A stretch of DNA of 64,000 nt. Origin: an uncultured Dehalococcoidia bacterium. Lineage in GTDB: Bacteria > Chloroflexota > Dehalococcoidia > Lucifugimonadales > Lucifugimonadaceae. The position numbers were made by a program, and so were the translations under genes. The stretch spans positions 2,397,545 to 2,461,544 of the forward strand of contig OY282385.1 of the NCBI GenBank assembly GCA_958295935.1, in the 5' to 3' direction. This document shows, piece by piece, positions 18,975 through 26,657 of the stretch (within the stretch, counting starts at the first letter, position 1; every line of letters begins with the position of its first letter). The notes under the pieces are model-generated. The model did no database searches, was not told the DNA's origin, and was given only the letters and a program-made list of their open reading frames with translations.

Positions 18975-20024
18975 CTAGAGCAGTTGGTCTGCTGTTCTTC
19001 CGATGAACTTTATCCGGTCTTTTGAGCTCTGATGGATCACCCTGCCCATCCGCCATGAGCCGTCGATATGTTCCTGCACCTCGTCGGCAACGTCGCCGCC
19101 CACTATGGCCGCCATGCCGACGCCCATGTTGAAAACGCGGTACATTTCCGCAGCGTCCACGCCCTGTTCCTGTATGAAGCGGAACAGGGGAGGCGGAGTC
19201 CATGAATCGAGGTCTATCTCGGCGGCCAAGCCTGGAGCCAGGGAACGGGGCAGGTTCTTGTGGAAGCTTCCGCCGGTGACGTGGGCTAGTCCCTTGATGC
19301 GGTTGAGCACAGGCCGGAGTTGGTGCAGGTACTGCCGATGCGGCTCAAGCAGGGCTTCCCCCAGTGTGCGTCCATCTTCCGGGAGCGGTGCGGCAAGGGC
19401 GTCCGTGTTGCGGTCAAGGTGGAACACGGATCGCACCAGTGAATAGCCGTTGGTGTGGAGACCGCTTGAGGGTATTCCTATCAAGGCGTCTCCGGGTTGT
19501 GTTGACGCAGGTGTGAGCAGGCGGTTTCTTTCGACGCTTCCTACGATAAATCCTGCCAGGTCGAAGTCTCCGGTGGCATAGATGCCTGGGAGTGTTGCGG
19601 TTTCACCTCCTAGGAGGGCGCAACCGACGTCGTAGCAGGCTGAGGCGACCCCTCCGACCAACGCGGTTACCACGTCTTGATCTAGTTCGCCGACGCCTAT
19701 GTAATCGAGGAAGAATAGCGGTGTTGCGCCTGCCGGGAGTATGTCGTTGACGCAGTGGTTTACGATGTCTCGCCCCAGCGTGTCATATTGTCCGAGGGCC
19801 TGAGCGATGCGTATCTTGGTGCCTACCGAGTCGGTACTGGCCACAAGCAGGGTGCTGGCTGCGGGGTCAGGATCGAATACGCCTCCGAAGGATCCCGGCC
19901 CACTGATCGCTTTTGGTCCTAGCGTCTTTGCGGCGAGGTCATGGATTCGTTCCTTTACCTCGGCTGCCTGTTGAAGATCGATGCCGGCATCGCGGTATGT
20001 GAAGCGGGTGTTCTTGAGGGCTAT
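18975..20024 (-). CDS. purM: Phosphoribosylformylglycinamidine cyclo-ligase, apparent AUA start
   Basis: The conserved PurM N-terminus (TYRDAGIDLQQAAEV, then KTLGPKAISGPGSFGGVFD) lies upstream of the first ordinary start codon (GTG 19844). The frame stays open back into purF but offers no ATG, GTG or TTG there. The best start is ATA at 20022-20024, giving ALKNTRFTYRDAG after it and 349 residues, the normal PurM length. GGAG lies 8 bases upstream. The ATA shares two bases with the purF TAG stop (ATAG), in the position where an ATGA overlap is usual. Downstream motifs are normal (DSVGTKIRIAQ, ALLGGETATLPG, HVTGGSFHKNLPR). It converts FGAM to AIR with ATP. A sequencing error in the start is the alternative. 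Confidence 0.88.
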   Translation of the reverse strand: MALKNTRFTYRDAGIDLQQAAEVKERIHDLAAKTLGPKAISGPGSFGGVFDPDPAASTLLVASTDSVGTKIRIAQALGQYDTLGRDIVNHCVNDILPAGATPLFFLDYIGVGELDQDVVTALVGGVASACYDVGCALLGGETATLPGIYATGDFDLAGFIVGSVERNRLLTPASTQPGDALIGIPSSGLHTNGYSLVRSVFHLDRNTDALAAPLPEDGRTLGEALLEPHRQYLHQLRPVLNRIKGLAHVTGGSFHKNLPRSLAPGLAAEIDLDSWTPPPLFRFIQEQGVDAAEMYRVFNMGVGMAAIVGGDVADEVQEHIDGSWRMGRVIHQSSKDRIKFIGRTADQLL

Positions 20025-21463
20025 TTGACCGGCTCCAACTGCATCTTGTTCATTTCCAGCTGCACGGGTATGGGGTATTGACCTGTGAAGCAGCCTTTGC
20101 AGTAGCTTCCGGCGCTCGCTCCGACTGTCTTCATCAGGCCCTCCACGCTGAGATAGCCGAGGGTGTCTGCGCCGATGTAGTCTCTTATTTCTTCTATGGT
20201 CTTGTTGGCGGCGATCAACTCTCTCAGGGTGGCCATGTCAACTCCAAAGGGGCAGGTGGAGATGATGGGCGGGGCTGCTACCCGGACGTGTATTTCCTTT
20301 GCTCCTGCGGAGCGGAGCATCTTGATGACCCTGATTATGGTGGTTGATCGGACGATGGAGTCATCGACGACGACTATGCTCTTGCCCTGTATCACGCGTG
20401 CCATGGCGTTGAACTTGGCCTGTACGCCTACGTCTCTCATGCGTTGATCGGGCTCGATGAAGGTGCGTCCCACGTATCTATTGCGAATGATTCCTTCGCC
20501 GTATGGTATGCCTGCGGCTGCGGCGTAACCGACGGCGTGAGGGGTGGAGGAGTCGGGTATCCCGATCACGAGGTCTGCGTTGGCTGGGCGCTGTCGGAAT
20601 AGTTCTGCGCCCATTCTGGTGCGGACCTCGTAGGTGAGATTGCCATCGAGTACGCTGTCCGGGCGTGCGAAGTAGATTTGCTCGAAGATGCACAGGGAGT
20701 GTTGGTCTGGCCCGCCGGGGCGTGTGAAGGACCTGAGGCCGCGTGAGTTGATGACGATGGTTTCTCCGGGCCGTACCTCTCGTTCGAGTTCGGCTCCGAT
20801 GTTATCGAGTGCGCAGGACTCGGAGGCTAGGATCCATCCGCCGTTGAGTTTTCCTAGGCAAAGGGGCCTTACTCCGAGTGGGTCTCTTACTCCTACGAGT
20901 TCGTCTTTGGTGAGCATGACCAGCGAGTAGGCGCCCTGCAATCGTCTCATGCAGTATGCGGAGCGTTCTTCCCAATCCTCGCCTGGGGCCTTGGCGAACA
21001 TTTCTGCGATGACTTCGGAGTCGCTGGATCCCTTGAACTCGGCGCCCCACTCTTCGGATATCTCGGTTCTGAGTTCAGACGCATTGATCAGGTTGCCGTT
21101 GTGCCCGAGGGCCAAGGTTCCATGGGGGCCTTGGGCCAGCAGGGGTTGGGCGTTGCACTGCAAGCTCGACCCCATTGTTGAGTATCGGGTGTGGCCGATG
21201 GCCATGGAGCCGGGCAGAGTGGAGAGGTCTTCTTCCCGGAAGACCTGGTTGACCAAGCCCATTTCGGTGCGTGTGAAGATGTCCTGGCCGTCTGAGGAGG
21301 AGATTCCTGCGCTTTCCTGGCCTCGATGCTGCAGGGCAAACAGGCCGAAGAAGGCGGGTCGGGAGGCCTGCTCGTTCGGGAGGTATACTCCAATAACGCC
21401 GCATGCTTCTCGCGGCTTATCGGTCTCCGGTTCCGAGGATTCAGGGCCTGGTTTCTGATGCAC
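20021..21463 (-). CDS. purF: Amidophosphoribosyltransferase (Fe-S, propeptide type)
   Basis: A 480-residue PurF with an N-terminal glutaminase and a C-terminal PRTase domain. The catalytic cysteine is C21 in EACGVIGVYLPN, so about 20 residues must be removed as a propeptide, as in the Bacillus type. Glutaminase motifs are FALQHRGQESAGI and GHTRYSTMGSS. The PRPP loop is SIVVVDDSIVRSTT. Cysteines in SLCIFEQIYFARP, STCPFGVDM and YCKGCFTG match the four ligands of the 4Fe-4S cluster in that type. It makes phosphoribosylamine from PRPP and glutamine, the committed step of purine synthesis. It is the first gene of the purF-purM-purH cluster and overlaps purM. Confidence 0.96.
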   Translation of the reverse strand: MHQKPGPESSEPETDKPREACGVIGVYLPNEQASRPAFFGLFALQHRGQESAGISSSDGQDIFTRTEMGLVNQVFREEDLSTLPGSMAIGHTRYSTMGSSLQCNAQPLLAQGPHGTLALGHNGNLINASELRTEISEEWGAEFKGSSDSEVIAEMFAKAPGEDWEERSAYCMRRLQGAYSLVMLTKDELVGVRDPLGVRPLCLGKLNGGWILASESCALDNIGAELEREVRPGETIVINSRGLRSFTRPGGPDQHSLCIFEQIYFARPDSVLDGNLTYEVRTRMGAELFRQRPANADLVIGIPDSSTPHAVGYAAAAGIPYGEGIIRNRYVGRTFIEPDQRMRDVGVQAKFNAMARVIQGKSIVVVDDSIVRSTTIIRVIKMLRSAGAKEIHVRVAAPPIISTCPFGVDMATLRELIAANKTIEEIRDYIGADTLGYLSVEGLMKTVGASAGSYCKGCFTGQYPIPVQLEMNKMQLEPVK

Positions 21464-21712
21464 TTTCCCGCCTGTACGGGGCGGCGCAGTGGGCGCAAGA
21501 GCCGGCCACCAGCCTATGCAGATTTTTCTCTCCGCAGTTTAAGATTCTACGCGGACTTGGCGCGAATCGGGTATTCGGAGGAAGCGCGGTACGGGCAGCT
21601 TCGCACTTGCGGATTCTACGCACACTTGAGGCAGCGGGCAACGTCCGGGGCGGGTTTTCCAAGGGTTCATTGGCTGCTGCGGCAAGAGTGAGGTGCATGG
21701 GGCCGTAAGTCT
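21464..21712. other. Intergenic region before purF with an imperfect direct repeat
   Basis: About 250 bases between the GNAT gene end and the purF start, presumably holding the purF promoter. A 17-base sequence GATTCTACGCGGACTTG (21543-21559) recurs with two changes at 21612-21628, 69 bases away. An open frame runs through on the plus strand but shows no family match and no ribosome-binding site. Confidence 0.45.
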
Positions 21713-22705
21713 CTACGCCAATGCCAATTCGTACCAGTCTATGATCTGATGGGTTTTGAATCCGGCCCGCGTGTATATGTGCAGGGCGGGTTTGTTTGCT
21801 TGTATCACTTCCAGATGGATTTCCTTAGCGCCTGCGTTGGCGAGTTGGGCCACTCCGGCGGCGACTGTGGAGCTGCCCAGTCCTGCCCCTCTGTAATCTG
21901 GAAGGACTCCGGTCATTTGTATGTATCCGATGAGTTCGGGTTCTGGATTGCCTTGGGATGTATTAGCGTGGGTGTCCGGGGTTGGCTCAGGCGGGGCTAT
22001 GCGAGTCCAGTTGAATGCGGCGGCGCGACCGTGGTCGTCCTCTACGATGAGCAGGTTTTCGGGGCCTGTTCCGGGCATTCGGAGTCTGGCTTCAACCTCT
22101 TCGACGCTGTTGGGGGAGTATCCCCACGATCCTTCAAAGACTTCGTTTTGCATTGAGGTGAGCAGGGTGGCTTCATCCTGCTTGCCGCGCCGGAGGGAGA
22201 AGCCGTTGGGTATTGGAGAGGGTTTGGAAGCGTCCGGGGAGGGGTTGGAGAGGCTCATTCTCAGCATTCGCGCTACCGGCTTGAATCCGATTTGGCGTAT
22301 AGCGTTGGTGCGGGTCGGATTCTTGTCATCGGCGAGGTGGGCGACTTTTGCGCCCTGTTCTCGTGCTCGGTCGAGTGCCCGGTCTATCAATTGGCGTGTC
22401 AGGTTGGTATCTGCCAGTTCCGGTTCCACACCAACGCCGATCACGGCCCGGTCTATGTTCAGTTCGGGGTATGCAAACGCGTAGGCTGTGAGGCGGCATC
22501 GCTGGCCTGTGACGAACAGGTTTTGCCTGGGCTGTACTCTTGGGGCGTCTAGGTATGCCTTCAGTTCACGCGGGGAGGCTGGCCAGTCGAGGTGTCCATG
22601 GGGTCCGATGCGCTGTAGCAGAGCGGCGAATGGTTCAAGGTCTTGGGCCGTGTAGGGCCTAGCATGATGATTATGTACGCGGGCGGCTTGTCGAGCCTGG
22701 TACAC
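21713..22705 (-). CDS. Tandem GNAT N-acetyltransferase
   Basis: A 330-residue protein built from two GNAT folds. The C-terminal copy is complete, with the acetyl-CoA loop VLPDYRGAGLGSST and the closing LEVIQANKPALHIYTRAGFK. The N-terminal copy is divergent (VIGVGVEPELADTNLTRQLIDRAL in the loop position, NAIRQIGFKPVAR at its end) and may be structural. This layout is that of MshD-like and other tandem GNATs. The acceptor is unknown. It is transcribed away from the ilv operon, so 22706-22850 is a divergent region. Confidence 0.8.
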   Translation of the reverse strand: MYQARQAARVHNHHARPYTAQDLEPFAALLQRIGPHGHLDWPASPRELKAYLDAPRVQPRQNLFVTGQRCRLTAYAFAYPELNIDRAVIGVGVEPELADTNLTRQLIDRALDRAREQGAKVAHLADDKNPTRTNAIRQIGFKPVARMLRMSLSNPSPDASKPSPIPNGFSLRRGKQDEATLLTSMQNEVFEGSWGYSPNSVEEVEARLRMPGTGPENLLIVEDDHGRAAAFNWTRIAPPEPTPDTHANTSQGNPEPELIGYIQMTGVLPDYRGAGLGSSTVAAGVAQLANAGAKEIHLEVIQANKPALHIYTRAGFKTHQIIDWYELALA

Positions 22706-22851
22706 GATCCGTTCTCCTGGCGGGGGTCGGTGGACATCCGGCGCTGGGTGGTCGGGTCGTCCGGTACAGCATCATATAGAGTGCGTGCGCGTTTGCGAAT
22801 GTTGTTTTACAGCTTGCCGGGTTGAGGGCTGTGAGCGCGCCGGATGCAGCG

Positions 22852-22879
22852 TTGCATCAAGCGTTTTGGCTGTTATCCT
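22852..22879 (+). promoter_or_regulatory. Probable sigma-70 promoter of the ilv-leu operon
   Basis: TTGCAT (22852-22857) and TATCCT (22874-22879) are separated by 16 bases, placing transcription initiation near 22886, immediately upstream of the T-box leader. Both hexamers are imperfect. The position relative to the leader is the main support. Confidence 0.4.
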
Positions 22880-22886
22880 GTATGGT

Positions 22887-23150
22887 TATACAGGCTGTGA
22901 ACGGGAGTATTACCGAGATTGGCGGGCGCGAGAGAGCCGGTGGTTGGTGTGAACCGGCGCCTGTCCGCTTGGGAACTCGCCCGGGAGCTTTTGGTCTGAA
23001 CGTCCCGGCTTTCTGGGGGCTGTAGGGTCGAACGTTTGCCGCGTTACGGCAATGAGCGGTCGTTGCGGGTCTGGTATTCCGGATCCGGTCGGCAATCGAG
23101 GTGGTACCGCGGGATTCAGGTCTCGTCCTTTGGAGGGCGAGGCTTTTTTT
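22887..23150 (+). promoter_or_regulatory. T-box leader, leucine (CUC) specifier, with antiterminator and terminator
   Basis: The leader carries AGAGAGCCGGTGGTTGGTG (from 22931), the conserved distal stem I segment. GGGAACTCGCCCGGGAGC (22971-22988) has the specifier CUC at 22976-22978 in the standard position ten bases before the end of the GGGAGC-type block. The T-box proper, GGTGGTACCGCGG, starts at 23100. A terminator follows at 23120-23150: a 10-bp stem with two G-U pairs, a 4-base loop and seven Ts. In known T-boxes, uncharged tRNA pairs with the specifier and with the T-box bulge and prevents termination. Here uncharged tRNA-Leu would switch on ilvBNC-leuACDB. The exact 5-prime boundary is uncertain. 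Confidence 0.88.
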
Positions 23151-23247
23151 GTTGCCCTCTATCGCCGCCTCGTTGAGTTGGGTTGCGATTGATACGCGTC
23201 CCCGGCGTGATTCAGGGGATAGCGGGAAAACTGAGTCGGAGACTGGG

Positions 23248-24927
23248 ATGTCCACGAAAACGGGCGGACAGATAGTTTGCGAGAGTCTGATACGCGAGGG
23301 CGTGGACGTGGTATTTGGTTTGCCCGGCGGGGCTATCTTGCCTCTTTACGGGACGCTTTCCGAGTACCCGCAGTTGCGTCACATTCTGGTACGGCACGAG
23401 CAGGGGGCTGCTCATGCTGCGGATGGATATTCTCGTGCGAGCGGTCGTGTGGGGGTTGCGTTTGCGACTTCGGGTCCTGGGGCTACGAACCTTATAACGG
23501 GTCTTGCGACGGCGATGATGGACTCTGTTCCGGTGGTTGCCATCACGGGTCAGGTGGGTCGTGCGGGCATTGGTACGGACGCTTTCCAGGAGACGGACAT
23601 CACCGGGGCTACGCTTCCGATTACGAAGCATAACTATCTTGTCATGAGGGCCTCGGAGATTGCATCGACGATCAAGGAAGCTTTTCACATAGCGAGCACG
23701 GGTCGTCCGGGTCCAGTGCTGGTAGACATACCTCGCGACGTTTTTCAGGAATCTGCTGAGTATGTTTATCCTGAGAGTCTGGACTTGCCTGGTTACCGGC
23801 CGCCTGGTGCGGCTGCGGAGTCTGAGATCGCGGCTGCGGTGGAGGTGATCAACTCTGCTGAGCGTCCTGTGATCCTTGCGGGGCACGGGGTGATCATTTC
23901 ACGGGCTTACAGGGAGTTGCGGGAGCTTGCTGAGAAGGCGCAGATTCCGGTTGTAACCACTTTGCTGGGGATATCGTGCTTTCCGGAGGACCATGTTCTT
24001 AGCGTGGGCTTTCCGGGTATGCACGGCATGGCGTATGCGTCTCTGGCGCTGGATCATGCGGATGCGTTGATTGCGATTGGTAGCCGCTTTGACGACCGCA
24101 TAGTTGGGGATGCGAGCCGTTTTTCTCGCGGGTCTCGGAAGGTGCACATAGACATCGACCCTGCGGAGTTCAACAAGAACGTTCGCGTAGACGTTACGGT
24201 TATGGGTGACGTTCGGCAGGTTCTGGATCAGTTGAACCCGTTGGTGAAGCGGGCAACGCACGAGGAATGGGTGCGTCACATAGAGCATCTGAAGGCGGAG
24301 CATCCTTCGCTGAGGATACCTGAGACGGACCGGCTGCTTGGGCAGCAGGTGATTCGTAGTCTCTCTGAGGTGACGAAAGGCCGTTCGGTTGTGGTTACGG
24401 GTGTTGGTCAGCACCAGATGTGGGCTGCGCAGCACTATCGATTTACGCGCGCGAATTCCTGGCTGAGTTCCGGCGGTCTTGGGACGATGGGCTACGAGGT
24501 TCCTGCTGCGATGGGGGCTCAGGTGGCTCGTCCTGGGGAGTTGGTGTGGTCTGTGTGCGGTGACGGCGGTTTCCAGATGACGATGTCTGAGCTTGCGACG
24601 GTTGCGGAGAACCGTTTGCCTGTGAAGTACGCCATTTTGAACAACAATCACCTGGGGATGATTACGCAGTGGCAGGACTTGTTCTATAACCATGATCATC
24701 AGGCGGATGCTTACACTGCCAACCCGGACTTCGTGAAGTTGGCGGAGGCCTTTGGGATCAAGGGCTTGCGCGTGAGGGAGCAGGAGGAGGTTGTTCCTGC
24801 GATACTGGCGGCGAACAACCACCCTGGTCCTGTGGTGGTGGATTTCGTGATCGACCGTGTGGACCACGTCTACCCGATGATTCCGAGCGGTCAGAGTGTT
24901 GAAGAGCTGATCGAGGAGCCGCTTTAG
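23248..24927 (+). CDS. ilvB: Acetolactate synthase large subunit
   Basis: A 559-residue enzyme starting MSTKTGGQIVCESL at ATG 23248. The frame is open upstream only through the T-box leader. The PYR domain has VFGLPGGAILPLYG and the catalytic E51 in VRHEQGAAHAADGYSR. SGPGATNLITGLA follows, and the PP domain has VCGDGGFQMT and LNNNHLGMITQWQ, the GDG-N ThDP motif. It condenses two pyruvates, or pyruvate and 2-ketobutyrate, for valine/leucine and isoleucine synthesis. It is the first gene behind the leucine T-box. ilvN begins 12 bases after its stop, as expected for the two-subunit enzyme. Confidence 0.97.
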   Translation: MSTKTGGQIVCESLIREGVDVVFGLPGGAILPLYGTLSEYPQLRHILVRHEQGAAHAADGYSRASGRVGVAFATSGPGATNLITGLATAMMDSVPVVAITGQVGRAGIGTDAFQETDITGATLPITKHNYLVMRASEIASTIKEAFHIASTGRPGPVLVDIPRDVFQESAEYVYPESLDLPGYRPPGAAAESEIAAAVEVINSAERPVILAGHGVIISRAYRELRELAEKAQIPVVTTLLGISCFPEDHVLSVGFPGMHGMAYASLALDHADALIAIGSRFDDRIVGDASRFSRGSRKVHIDIDPAEFNKNVRVDVTVMGDVRQVLDQLNPLVKRATHEEWVRHIEHLKAEHPSLRIPETDRLLGQQVIRSLSEVTKGRSVVVTGVGQHQMWAAQHYRFTRANSWLSSGGLGTMGYEVPAAMGAQVARPGELVWSVCGDGGFQMTMSELATVAENRLPVKYAILNNNHLGMITQWQDLFYNHDHQADAYTANPDFVKLAEAFGIKGLRVREQEEVVPAILAANNHPGPVVVDFVIDRVDHVYPMIPSGQSVEELIEEPL

Positions 24928-24939
24928 CGGGACGCTTGT

Positions 24940-25545
24940 ATGACCAACGATTACGGTATACGTGCGGGGGTTCGCACGATAACTGCGCTGGTGCAGGACC
25001 GGCCTGGCGTTCTTGCCCGGATTGCGGGGATGTTTCGCCGCCGCGGTTTCAACATAGCCAGTCTTGCGGTGGGCCGCTCTGAGTCGCCGGGTTTGTCTCG
25101 TATGACCTTTGTGGTGGAGGGTCCTCAGAATATCGTTGCTCTTGTTGCGGCTCAATTGGACCGGCTTGTGGAGGTTGTGCAGGTGACGGACATTACGGAC
25201 AAGAACCTGGTGTGGCGTGAGTTGGCCCTGATCAAGGTCAGGACGACGCCTGAAACCCGCAGCGAGATCATCGAGTTGGTGGGTATCTTCCGTGTGAACG
25301 TCGTGGACGTTGCTGCTGAGAGCCTCACGGTGGAGATCACAGGCGGCCAATCGAAGATCGACTCTCTCGTGAAGCTTCTGGATGAGTATGGAGTTCAGGA
25401 GGTGATGCGCACGGGCCGCGTGGCTACGTTGCGCGGCAGCCTGGTTACTGGCGGCTCGGATGGTGAGTTCGAGGTGGGTTCGATAGGCATGACGGACGAA
25501 TCGGGTTCTGGTCTTGGGCCGGTTGGCGATAGCGGCAGCGTGTGA
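24940..25545 (+). CDS. ilvN: Acetolactate synthase small (regulatory) subunit
   Basis: A 201-residue regulatory subunit with an N-terminal ACT domain (TITALVQDRPGVLARIAGMF, FNIASLAVGRSE) and the C-terminal ALS small-subunit domain (KVRTTPETRSEIIELV, VTGGQSKIDSLVKLL-like, VMRTGRVATLRG). It gives valine feedback control and stimulates IlvB. The last 30 or so residues form a Gly/Ser/Asp-rich tail beyond the usual end (family length about 160-175). The cassette ilvB-ilvN-ilvC is tightly spaced. Confidence 0.95.
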   Translation: MTNDYGIRAGVRTITALVQDRPGVLARIAGMFRRRGFNIASLAVGRSESPGLSRMTFVVEGPQNIVALVAAQLDRLVEVVQVTDITDKNLVWRELALIKVRTTPETRSEIIELVGIFRVNVVDVAAESLTVEITGGQSKIDSLVKLLDEYGVQEVMRTGRVATLRGSLVTGGSDGEFEVGSIGMTDESGSGLGPVGDSGSV

Positions 25546-25572
25546 AGAGAGCATTTGAAAGGCAACGAAAGA

Positions 25573-26571
25573 ATGGCAGAGCTGTACTACGACAATGACA
25601 TAGACGACTCTCCGCTGCGGGAGAAGACCGTGGCGGTCATAGGCTACGGGAGTCAGGGTCATGCTCACGCGTTGAACCTCAAGGACAACGGTTTCGACGT
25701 GATCGTAGGTTTGTACGAGGGTAGCCGGAGCAAGCAGAAGGCGGAGGCCGACGGGCTTGAGGTGGTGGACAATGCGGAGGCTGCGCGGCGCGGCGACGTG
25801 ATCGTGATGCTATTGCCGGACACAAAACAGGGGATGGTTTACCGTGATGCTGTTGAGCCGAACCTTGGGCGCGGCAAGACGTTGCTCTTTGCGCACGGTT
25901 TTACGATCCACTACGGGCAGATAGCGCCTCCGCCGGAGGTGGACGTGGTGATGATCGCTCCGAAGGCTCCCGGTCACCGCGTGCGCGCCGTGTTCACGGA
26001 GGGTTTGGGTGTGCCGTGCCTTGTTGCGGTGCACCAGAACGCGAGCGGCGGTGCGCGTGAGCTTGCGCTGGCGTATGGGAAGGGTGTTGGCGGGGGTCGG
26101 GCCGGCATACTTGGTACGACCTTCAAGGAGGAGACGGAGACTGATCTATTCGGCGAGCAGGCTGTGCTTTGCGGGGGGGTCACTGCGTTGATCAAGGCTG
26201 GGTACGAGGTTCTGACGGAGGCTGGGTATCAGCCGGAATCTGCGTATTTCGAGGTGCTGCACGAGTTGAAGCTGATAGTGGACCTGATCTATCAGGGTGG
26301 TCTTGGCTACATGAGGTACTCGGTTAGCGACACAGCCGAGTACGGGGACTACTCTCGAGGTCCAGCCGTGGTTGACGATCACGTCAAGGAGAACATGAGG
26401 AAGGTGCTGGCGGATGTTCAGTCGGGTGCGTTCGCGCGGGAGTGGATTGCGGAGAACGACGAGGGTTTGCACCGTTTCAGCCGGTTGCGCAAGGAGGATG
26501 CGGACCATCCCATCGAGTCAGTAGGTAAAGAGCTTCGCGACATGATGCCGTGGCTGGAGTCCACGGCATAG
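25573..26571 (+). CDS. ilvC: Ketol-acid reductoisomerase (class I)
   Basis: A 332-residue class I enzyme, full length. ATG 25573 ([12 protein letters not shown]) is preferred over the TTG at 25555. The Rossmann motif is [15 protein letters not shown], and the beta2-alphaB loop [11 protein letters not shown] keeps the two serines that usually contact the NADPH phosphate, although the common Arg before them is Tyr here. The knotted C-terminal domain has [18 protein letters not shown] and the metal-binding acidic residues around it, then [14 protein letters not shown]. It converts acetolactate or acetohydroxybutyrate to the dihydroxy acid with Mg2+. ilvD is not in this window. Confidence 0.96.
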   Translation: MAELYYDNDIDDSPLREKTVAVIGYGSQGHAHALNLKDNGFDVIVGLYEGSRSKQKAEADGLEVVDNAEAARRGDVIVMLLPDTKQGMVYRDAVEPNLGRGKTLLFAHGFTIHYGQIAPPPEVDVVMIAPKAPGHRVRAVFTEGLGVPCLVAVHQNASGGARELALAYGKGVGGGRAGILGTTFKEETETDLFGEQAVLCGGVTALIKAGYEVLTEAGYQPESAYFEVLHELKLIVDLIYQGGLGYMRYSVSDTAEYGDYSRGPAVVDDHVKENMRKVLADVQSGAFAREWIAENDEGLHRFSRLRKEDADHPIESVGKELRDMMPWLESTA

Positions 26572-26657
26572 GGGGGTAAGGGTCCGGCCCCAGTATTTTG
26601 CTATGGGGCGTCCGTCTTGGGGGAGTTCGGGCGCTTCGGAATATGGGAGAGATTGCG

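Noticed and set aside
19842-20024. A shorter PurM starting at GTG 19844
   Set aside because: It would remove about 60 conserved residues including the GPGSFGG region; the upstream frame is clearly PurM.
23101-23247. An ilvB start within the T-box region
   Set aside because: The extra residues are encoded by the antiterminator/terminator hairpin; family alignment places the start at 23248.
23899-25668. A 589-codon open frame antisense to ilvB-ilvN-ilvC
   Set aside because: It covers three well-identified genes, has histidine/arginine-rich composition typical of reverse-strand shadows in high-GC DNA, and matches no family.
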